A stretch of DNA of 64,000 bases from Hofstenia miamia (lineage: Eukaryota; Xenacoelomorpha; Acoela; Hofsteniidae): positions 1,119,538-1,183,537 of the forward strand of contig CABFPE010000078.1 in NCBI GenBank assembly GCA_900660155.1. Direction: 5' to 3'. Shown here in pieces: positions 55,766 through 64,000 of the stretch. Below the pieces are notes generated by a model. The model was not told the origin of the DNA. It saw only the letters and a list, made by a program, of their open reading frames with translations, and searched no databases. Position 1 is the stretch's first letter. Each line of letters opens with the position of its first letter. The position numbers were made by a program, and so were the translations under genes.

Positions 55766-57057
55766 CTTAAGGTTAAAATACTACACTTGAGTGATTTCAT
55801 TTTAATATCAAGAAAAATAATTTCTAGTTTAATATATAAGAGATTTATATCTAGAAAATAAAAACTTTGAAAAATTATCTTAAAATGATGACCTTGCACA
55901 AAGTCAATAATTTATGAAAGTTTCAGTATATAATTTCACCTCTATTGTATAAACTCCATGCTCCCAATCTCCCGAAATAGGCAGGCAATTTCATTATGTA
56001 AATCATTTAATTAAATGTAACGAATTGTCCTTGCATATAAGTGCTAACAATGTGCAAATAAATTGGGCTTTTGCAAATTTAATTAAGCTATGATCCAAGG
56101 CGACCTCTAAAGAAAGGCCATGAAGTAATCAATGAAAAAAATCTAGAGGATGGCAATAATTATCAAATAGCAACCTAGCAAATAGTTAGATTTTTTACAG
56201 TCGACATGACTCTGCTGAAATTTACAAATAGAGTATATTTATTTCATTTTCTATAATAGTGAGCACCTTAGTATATTCATAGAAGTACAAAAATGTTAAT
56301 ACAAATGCTGTCAGATATATGTGAAATACGAAGAAAAACTAAATAAACGTTCATAGAGAAAAATTGTAGCGGAATTAAATTTAGTCTGCGTAAGTAATCT
56401 GCACTTTTATCTTCTGATGATACCCAGAGGATCGTGAGAGACCTCTGTTTAATGATCATAGTAATTGCAATATCAACCCGATGAGGTAAACCACAACTTT
56501 CAGATATGATCGGCAACCTCTGCTTCGCATGCAGAATACATAAGCATCATGGCTTCTTTTGAAAGATATGAGATGTTGGAGATTGGAAGGAGAAAACCAC
56601 AATGTCCGGAAAGTTCATCGCTAAAGCATAATCCAAAGCGGTGACCTGCTAAACCTTAGTAGATTCTTTAAATAAACGAGAAGATCAAGGTATGGAAAAC
56701 GGAAGAACCAACCAGGTCCCTAACAACTGAGCACTCCCAAGGGATCTGATACATCATATAGATGAAGTAGGCATAATAAACCAAGCGATAACCATGTTGC
56801 CAAAAGCGTGAAAATGGTACCTCTGCTGAAGAAGAGATCAGTTAACTCCATCTTCACATGGATCAATTCACAACGAGCGCATATGTTCAGGAGTTTCTGT
56901 AAGCTACAGCAGCTGATTCATTCAGATTGAAAATTGGCCTGCAATAAGCATACTTTTAAAAATAACATCCTTATTTATCCAAAATGTAATTAGCTCCATA
57001 GCGTAATGTGATTGGTAGACACATATAATTAAGTGATTTACTTAAAAATTGACCATA
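55766..57057. other. Stretch without recognised features
   Basis: The part 56400-56900 is less AT-rich than average and might be an old element or exon remnant, but it has no readable family motif on either strand. Confidence 0.4.
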
Positions 57058-57910
57058 CAGCTATGGCCAAAAGTCTGGTGACACATCCATATATTAAAGA
57101 TTTCTACATATTTTAAACAAAATTAAAGAACAATGTGGAAAACTATTGTATATTTATGTAGCCATGCAAAATTTAACAGTATAAAACATGTCAGAATGAC
57201 TAACAGTCAATATTTAATGTGTTGCCCTTTGTTTCGTATCACTTTTTGCAGCCTATGGGGTCTACTATGGACCAATTTTTCACACACATTATTATCTATC
57301 TCTGTGCACCAGACTTCATGGATGATGTGTTTCAGGTCATCAAGACCAGTAGGATAGTGCCTGCTCACTTTTTCTTTTAGAATGCTCCATAGATTCTCAC
57401 TCAGGTTGAGATCAGGGCCATGGACCCAAGATCTCTATCCTTTGTGAGTTGAGCCAAATGGTCATGAACATCGCTTGATGACAAGGTGCACCATCGTGGA
57501 TGAAGACTGTTGTTCATTTCATGTCCATCATGGTTTCTAGCCTGTCCTGGAGTAGCTCTAGATAATTTGCAGCTCTCATGGTAGCACCTTGTTGCAAGAA
57601 CCACAGGTTACCACAACCAGGTGCTGACATTGAACCCCAAATCATTGTACTAGAGGAATGCTTGACACAAGGAAGGCAAAATCGAGGAATGAATTGTCGG
57701 CCTACTGGGCATCTGACAGTTGTTGCTCCAATATTACTGAACTGGCGCACAGTTGTCTCATTGCTCAATAGTACTTTTTCCCAATTGGCAGAAGTGCAGT
57801 GCTTGTATTTATGGCAAAATGCGAGCCGGTTGCAAGCATTTTTCCCAGAAAGGTTTGGCTTTTAAGCAGGCTTGCAGGCAGGCAGCTGCCTTTTTTTCTT
57901 AGTTGAGTAC
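57058..57910 (-). mobile_element. 5'-truncated, broken Tc1 element
   Basis: The left end (the transposase 3' side) reads CAGCTATGGCCAAAAGTCTG, a Tc1-type TIR, next to TA at 57056-57057. The reverse strand then carries most of a Tc1 transposase except its N-terminal DNA-binding domains. No opposite TIR was found, so the 5' part is lost near 57910. Confidence 0.85.
57180..57905 (-). pseudogene. Tc1 transposase remnant (DD34E type)
   Basis: The reverse strand reads KPNLSGKNA and FCHKYKHCTSANWEKVLLSN with ETTVRQF (family S-D-E-S first acidic site, here N-E-T). RCPVGRQFIPRF, MIWGSMSAPGCGNLWFLQQG and YLELLQDRLETMMDMK follow. In another frame come VFIHDGAPCHQAM (second Asp), LGPWP, then PDLNLSENLWSILKEKVSRH (final Glu). 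At least one stop lies near K-x-T-T-V-F and a frame change lies before PDLNLSENLW. The first acidic site reads Asn rather than Asp. Similar in style to vertebrate and invertebrate Tc1 transposases. Confidence 0.85.
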
Positions 57911-60808
57911 TTTTTTTCATTATTTCTGGTCAATTTGATGTTGCTAAAAACGAATTTGAGGTCAATTTCATAGTACAAACCGTACTTTAGAAATGATCAT
58001 GAAATTGAATATATTGCCTAAATAGGTCATTGAATTTAGGAATTGGAAATTGTATATGATGGAGATGGAGAAAGCAAAAATCGTCAAATAACTTTTATAA
58101 TTCTACACAAACATCTAATGTATTTTGATTTTAATCTAAGCAGATATTTTGTATTCATTCAGAAGCCATGAGGCCAAAATATAGTCTAAATAGGATAGTT
58201 TTCACATTCCTTTAATTGAGATATTATCAAAGCATTTAGCTTTTCAACAAATTTTTTCTTAGTAATCAAATGAGTAATAAATAGATTCTTTTCATTGATC
58301 TGAACCTATAGAAATTATATGAGGTTGAATTTTACTGAAAAAGAGTTACTTTCTGCATATTTCACCATGTTTTAGATATGCCTGCATTCATATAAATGAG
58401 TCTTTTGAATAGTTGGTGTAAGTTTTTCTTTGTGCATCACTAAACAAACATAAATTTTCAGGAAAAACATTTAATTACCACTTCAAATAATAAATTTTAG
58501 TAGACATTCTTGGCAATATCCCGTCTCTTCAATGCAGCAAAGAAAATTTTGCTTTGTCTCATGCTAAGATTTAGCCTTGCAGATATTGGAGCGATAATGA
58601 GGAACTCATGATAGAAAAATCACTATTAGATTGCCTCACTTGTTCCTTGAAAATTTTTTGCAGGTTAAACATGCATGCTTTCATATCAAGATATTTCCGT
58701 TTTGGAGGTCAATTCTGTGAAATTCAGGTTCAAGATTTGTGGTAATTGCAGCATATATAAGAAAACCCCTTTTTCAAAACAAAAGGTCCCTATTGTGGGT
58801 TTTTGATTCAGGTCAAACATTAGAATAGCAACGAGCAAGGGCATTTGATCTTCAAATAAACAGGAATATATTACGTGGGTGTCAAGATCCAATATCCTGA
58901 TAAATGCTAAATACCTAAAAATATTTAATATGCTTCAGAATTTTTTTGCATCACCACTATCTTTATAAAGGTTTGATTTTTCAGAATAAAATATTAAAAA
59001 ATGTAACAGAAAGAATTCAGAAAGCCTTGGAATTTATAGAAGGCATGATATTTGCAGAAAATTTTGAATAATGTTGTCATGTCATAAACACAGTGCATTG
59101 TTGCTATGATCGTGAAAGCATGGCCAAAAATTCTTTCCCTATTGTAATGCCCAATGTGACACATCACAACAGTAAAGTTAAGGTTAATAAATTGTTCTTG
59201 GAAGTGAGTTGCAGGGAAGGTTTAACTTCAATGTCTCAATGATGCATGTAGGTGTAGATATCAACTCAACAGGGCAATGATATGCAGGCTTTCTAAAATT
59301 TAGAATACAGATTACTTGGAAAACTTGATTTTGTGTGTAAAATGACATTCAATTCATAATTTTCGTCCCACTGTTGACTGAAATCAATGAAAGCAGTTAG
59401 TCAACTAAATTGTCTGTCAAACAGTGTTATTTTTGATCTAAAATAATCAATGAATATCCATACAAATACTTCTAATCCATATCACGTAGATATCCAAGGA
59501 TCGGCTATCCTCATAGAGAACCTCAAGGTTGTGGAGGCCTCAGAGTTTAGTTCTTCTAGACTGTATTGAAGATGAAACCTACTCCAGAGCAACAACCGTT
59601 GAACATCAGAGAGTGCATCTTATATGATAGAACAGCGGTGGTGGATCCTACAAGTTGAGAATGTGTTGGAGCGCCTGACGGCCTAAGTTGGCTAGTTGTT
59701 GTTAAACATCAATCGGATTAAGTATATCTGTGATTTTGTTGATAAGGTTTATTCTGCTAATAGGGTTGAGTGAAAATTTGAATATTCTGTACGAGAAAAG
59801 CAGCAAACAACAACAACAAGTGGAATGTGGTAATAGGACCAAGGACTAACGATCAAATGGGTAGAAGATAAAAAAATGGCAACTAACTTAATGAGAGTAT
59901 TACAACAAAGTATTACAGAAAAAATTACTTTTCCCTTCACTAAAACTGAGCACGTACGAACAGTAGGAAAAGTAAATAACGTACATTAAAGGCGTATTGA
60001 AAAAACCCCACATGTGCAAATTGCAAATATTACAAATCTCCGATATTAGTTGCCACTAATGATTGAGAAATTATTAAATAGAATGCCCTCCGCTAGAAAT
60101 TAATAACGAATTATGACACTGCCATTCTTTAGGGGTAGCCTTGTATGATCTTTTAGTTAAATTCACAAATATATTATTTGAATGAATATAAATATATACT
60201 CTACTAAACTAATACTACTTGTTGAGATTCAATGTTGTAATTTCGCATAAATCATTCCAATATCATTATGGAATTCAAAAAGGTTTCTCAAATAAGAAAA
60301 TAATATCTAAATAATATAAAATTAAGTTTCTATTTTCATAATAAGAAATTGATTTACTAGAAAAATAAGAGATTTCCTATGAGAGTGTAAGCAATCGTAC
60401 ATTGCCTAATTTACACTGTGAAAGATTGATTTGTTTTATTTTTTTGTCTGCAGAAATAATTTTAAAAAAGTGAACTGGTATATGTGAATTGATTTAACTC
60501 AAATGCTACTATTTTAACTTCAAAATATAGTAATAAAACATTGCTTATCTTCAATTTTCAAAGTTTCTAGACTAAATCGATTATGCATGCTGATTTCAAA
60601 AGTGTTAACTATTTAATAATATCATTGGTTGAAAAAAAATATGAGTGATTTTAGCTAATGTTTATTTGAAAATTTAATTCCTTAATAACTCAAAAAAACT
60701 TGTTGTATCAATTTGGTTTTGGGTTTATTACATCGGAAATTAAAATATACATGTAGTTTGAAGAGATGGTCTAGTATGTTGTTTTATTATGAAAATGTGG
60801 TGCTTTTT

Positions 60809-60834
60809 AAGTGATTCTTTGTGAAGAATCACTT
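60809..60834. other. Perfect 11-bp hairpin
   Basis: AAGTGATTCTT, loop TGTG, AAGAATCACTT, followed by TATAATTTTTT. Could be a decayed MITE centre or chance; no function is claimed. Confidence 0.7.
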
Positions 60835-61559
60835 ATAATTTTTTAAGCCACTGATATAATTAAATAGTCAACATTTTCGGAATCAGCAGCATCGATTTAG
60901 TCTAGAAACACTGAAAAACAAAGCCATAAACATGAAAACAACGTAATTTTGTTACACTGTTATACTTGAAAAAATGTGAACGCGTAATGCAATAAGGACA
61001 ATAAATCAATAATGAAGACTTTTTAAGCTTTTTTCTCATTTTATTTATGTGATGCAAAATTCAATGCTCAAAATTCTTTTTGGATAACATTCCATAAAAC
61101 AAACATATATAAGCTAACTACAATCACTATTGTGATATTTTTATACAAACTACAATTTATTACAAAACTAATTAATATTCATTGTTTGTAATGTAAATAT
61201 TTTTGAAAATAATTGATAATAATTTTTTGAAATCATTTAAATTTGCTTAAGAAAACTTTTTTTTCTCATTGTTGGATATATGGCTGGACCATTAATGACC
61301 CAGTGGCCAAACACCAATAATGGCTGATAATGGAATATTATCTGCAAAATCTTGAAGGGCTCCTAATTTTTAATAACACTAGGTTTGTTTCACATACTTT
61401 ATCGTTAACACAAATTGCTAACTGTAATTTCCTCCACTACACAATCTCGATTGCACATCATCAATGTACATAGAAGAAATCATTGTTTCAGAGAAAACCT
61501 CCCTCAATTTTGTAATTTAAACAGTAAATGCGTTTTTAGTTAGTTAATATGCTTGGAAG

Positions 61560-61611
61560 TAAATGTAACTTGCCCCTCGCCCCCTAACCAAAATTCGTTC
61601 CGCCACCACTG
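61560..61611 (-). mobile_element. Isolated hAT-like end
   Basis: Inverted it reads CAGTGGTGGCGGAACGAATT then TTGGTTAGGGGGCGAGGGGC, a start very like widespread hAT non-autonomous elements (C-A-G-T-G-G-x-G-G-A). The element would extend leftward; no opposite end or duplication found. Confidence 0.45.
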
Positions 61612-62415
61612 CTTGTGCTACTCCACACATACCCTTGAACAAATACAATGTAATATAGAATGATCTACTAAGACAAACATCAGTATTATTTAAAAGTCCT
61701 AGCAGTGGATTCCTTCAAAGAATTTGATTTGTATTAATGATTTCGTCTACTAATTTAACAGGTTGTTTCATTAGAATGTAATTTTATATTATATCACATA
61801 GTTTAAGAAAATCAACGAATGTATGCAACGCTTTTGACGTGAAAACTTACATGTAGCTACTGCTATATTACTTTTACACCCATTACTAACTAGTTTTAAT
61901 TATAGGTCCTACTGCACTCAATTTTCAATTGTCAAGAAAAAGTTCATGTAAAATGGCAAATTTATATGATTTCTTAATTGAAATACAACACTATGCCAAA
62001 AAAAGGATGATAATTACTAGAAAAATTTTCTTCAAGCTAAGCTGGATATGTTTCAAATCTATTATTAACTTAGTCACAAAATTCTTGACTGTTATCATTG
62101 TACTGTATGTCTGAATTGTTTTTTAATACTGTCATGTACATGTATGTATGATAGAAAAAAATTCTTTAGAAATTGAAAATAAGGTGGCAGTGAAATAATT
62201 TTTCATGTATATGAGTCTTGACGCATAATATTTCTTTGATAATAGTTTCCGCTCTCTTAGAGTCACCCTGTAATTCTCTCTGTGGATTTGCGCAATTAAT
62301 ACACTTAAAGAAATAGCGGAGATGTTATAATCTATCAAGCTGAGTGAGCATTCATATACTAACATTTAACATTCTAATGTCGTATTGGAAAATTAATATT
62401 TTCAAAATTCAATTC

Positions 62416-62421
62416 TTTATT
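62416..62421 (-). terminator. Possible polyadenylation signal for the FAM20-like gene
   Basis: AATAAA on the reverse strand (in ATAAAATAAAGAATTG), about 385 bases past the stop codon. This is the only canonical signal I noticed at a plausible distance, and in AT-rich DNA it could be chance. Confidence 0.3.
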
Positions 62422-62802
62422 TTATATTTTACACTATAATTTGCCTTACGAAAATACAATTGTGTTACACCTTTAATTCTACCCAAATTTGTAATAAATA
62501 TTTTTATATTGCTACCACACCCCACCCCAGGAGTGTACCCGAAAGAGTGCTCAGCCCATTTTTTAAATTTGACTGGGAAAACAGCCCCCTTGCTAAAGTT
62601 ATATTATGGTTCGTGACGTTGCAATTTCGTTTGGTCAAAATATAACACAAAAATACAGCACTCAAATTTAGAGTACCCCTTGTAAATTATTTAGGAGCAC
62701 ACCTCTGCATCAATTAGTGCCTATATTTAGCAGGTAAAATAATAGGACTTTCAGGTGTTTTGGCTACCCGTATAGTAATATCCATAATAACAATATTTGT
62801 CA

Positions 62803-64000
62803 TCATTTTTTTATTAAATATTTGTCAAAAACATTTTTCATACCTAACCTTGCTACACAATTTTTAATAGATTTTAAGATAATTTCCAGCCTTCTATCAA
62901 CTGCAGCATAGTGTGGCTCCGCTAAAACAGGTGCTAGTTCCTCTTTTTCTAATGATTTACGCAAAAGTTTTGATAGTTTGAACTTATTTGTGGAGAGCAT
63001 TAACAATTGCTTCCACGTTCTCTCACGGACTTTGCAACATTGAGTTAATGGTGCTAGTATTGATAGTTCATCTTTACTTTGATGACCAAATCCTCTTCCC
63101 TGATCTAAATGCACAATAAATGAAGAATTCCCAAAATCTGCAAAGGTTTCATAATGGTGTCTATCCATATTGTCAATAATAAAATCAAAGATAGATAGAT
63201 CTATGACATCATAAATACGTCGATATGTTGGGGAATACAGTGATTTATTCAAAACACGTTTATGACAATATTGAGGGTCATTTTCCCAGGGAGCCTTTCT
63301 TGACTTGCTGTAAGATCTTCTATATGGATGTTTCCACTTCTGACGTTGACTGTTGCGATGAGATGGTAGCATCATTGCAATGGATGCCTCTATCATGTTG
63401 GGCTTTCCACAAACAGCAAATTCTGTTTTGCAGTAATAATCACATGAGCCATAGAAACAATGATTGTTTGCAGGTGACACAAAAAATGTTTTTCGCAGCT
63501 GATGTTCAGAAAGGTACTCTAATTCAGATACGTTTATTCTACGGCCTGTAACCGGAGGAACTCTACGAAAATCCAGAATTCTATCAACATGGAATGCGGC
63601 TATTTCTGATGTGTGTCTTTCGAAGTCTGTAAAGTAAAAATGATCCGGGTTGGTTTCTTGTTCACGTGTGAAGCGCATTGGCTTCAATAGACCTTGTGAT
63701 CCATTTTCAAAGCTGAGTCTAAGTTTCAGTTGAGTTCCACTGTCGATATTTTCTGCTAATTCTATTTTGGATTTAACTATATACAAAATAATATCAGATA
63801 CAAGATTAGAACTTCTTGGATATAAAAATTCGTTAGAAATCTGCAAAAAAAAATGTTCAAACAGTTGATTTTCGTTTATCTGAATTGGTCGATATGGTAG
63901 GAATTTTTTCGGAAGATCATGTTTCGAAGAAATTGAATGATAATACAAAGTCAATAACTGGTCCTGTTCTGCTACAACTGGAGGACTTTGGAAGTCATTA
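62803..64000 (-). CDS. FAM20C-like secretory-pathway protein kinase, 3' part
   Basis: FAM20C-type kinases work in the Golgi lumen and outside the cell, phosphorylating secreted proteins, largely at Ser-x-Glu. The reverse strand is open from the window edge (beginning NDFQSPPVVAEQDQL) for about 398 codons to a TGA; the start lies outside. Visible fragment residues: SGTQLKLRLSFENG (about 97), GLLKPMRFTREQE with the ATP-site Lys (106), FERHTSEIAAFHVDRILDFR with the Glu (132) that FAM20A lacks, RRVPPVTGR, CFYGSCDYYCKTEFAVCGKP disulfide cysteines, IFDFIIDNMDRHHYETF with catalytic Asp (279), VHLDQGRGFG with metal-binding Asp (299), and DELSILAPLTQCC. The C-terminus AAVDRRLEIILKSIKNCVAR is complete. 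All key residues are present, so an active kinase is likely. FAM20B is less likely, since D-N-M-D-R-H-H-Y-E and the tail fit FAM20A/C. No intron interrupts the kinase domain, so an intron-poor gene or retrocopy are both possible. Confidence 0.93.
   Translation of the reverse strand, partial: NDFQSPPVVAEQDQLLTLYYHSISSKHDLPKKFLPYRPIQINENQLFEHFFLQISNEFLYPRSSNLVSDIILYIVKSKIELAENIDSGTQLKLRLSFENGSQGLLKPMRFTREQETNPDHFYFTDFERHTSEIAAFHVDRILDFRRVPPVTGRRINVSELEYLSEHQLRKTFFVSPANNHCFYGSCDYYCKTEFAVCGKPNMIEASIAMMLPSHRNSQRQKWKHPYRRSYSKSRKAPWENDPQYCHKRVLNKSLYSPTYRRIYDVIDLSIFDFIIDNMDRHHYETFADFGNSSFIVHLDQGRGFGHQSKDELSILAPLTQCCKVRERTWKQLLMLSTNKFKLSKLLRKSLEKEELAPVLAEPHYAAVDRRLEIILKSIKNCVARLGMKNVFDKYLIKK

Larger units (their letters stand above)
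57911..62415. other. AT-rich stretch, no gene recognised
   Basis: Contains a perfect hairpin at 60809-60834 and a hAT-like end at 61560-61611. Bases 59480-59760 are less AT-rich but unmatched to any family. No credible coding region. Confidence 0.5.

Noticed and set aside
62803-64000. FAM20A-like pseudokinase
   Set aside because: The glutamate in SEIAAFH and both catalytic aspartates are present, whereas FAM20A lacks the glutamate.

Overview
This is an AT-rich, gene-poor stretch of nuclear DNA from an animal, most likely an invertebrate. The signs are one recognisable host gene of the metazoan secretory kinase family FAM20, many Tc1/mariner, hAT, LINE and Penelope remnants, many (TA)n microsatellites, and no operon-like gene packing. 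Nothing in the sequence fixes the species. An arthropod-like invertebrate fits, but that is inference.

Layout. 0-5 kb: a TIR element (297-799), a faint Tc/mariner remnant (about 1.1-1.4 kb), a decayed reverse-strand LINE reverse transcriptase (1862-2720) and an internally deleted mariner with both TIRs (3403-4383). 5-23 kb: mostly unannotatable AT-rich DNA with four copies of a short hAT-type MITE (one with a perfect 8-bp target duplication), a 0.7-kb non-autonomous hAT-like element (18644-19342), GC-rich blocks resembling hAT subterminal repeats, and a dispersed repeat. 23.9-27.9 kb: a nearly complete reverse-strand LINE of the CR1/L2/Jockey assemblage with PHD-like ORF1, endonuclease, reverse transcriptase, polyadenylation signal and a (TAG)n tail. 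28.0-29.4 kb: a Penelope-like element (reverse transcriptase and GIY-YIG remnants) whose end holds a hammerhead-ribozyme-like motif. 29.6-29.9 kb: a forward LINE 3' tail.

33.0-34.3 kb: an unclassified element with inverted ends built of repeated GATTTTTAATC units. 34.95-35.86 kb: six apparently identical 151-bp tandem units related to part of a dispersed repeat. 37.9-38.3 kb: a deleted Tc1/mariner derivative. 45.28-47.00 kb: a Tc1/mariner-superfamily transposon that looks whole (TA duplication, TIRs, uninterrupted 359-codon transposase). 50.1-51.2 kb: hAT transposase remnant, followed by exactly 1000 N. 52.56-54.07 kb: a 1.5-kb hAT-like element with a perfect 8-bp duplication. 54.2-54.9 and 57.06-57.9 kb: two broken Tc1 elements.

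62.8 kb to the right edge: the 3' part of a FAM20C-like secretory-pathway protein kinase on the reverse strand, uninterrupted for about 398 codons and cut by the window edge. It is the only clear host gene. Everything else recognised is mobile or repetitive, so the window shows repeat-driven expansion next to one gene rather than a multi-gene pathway.
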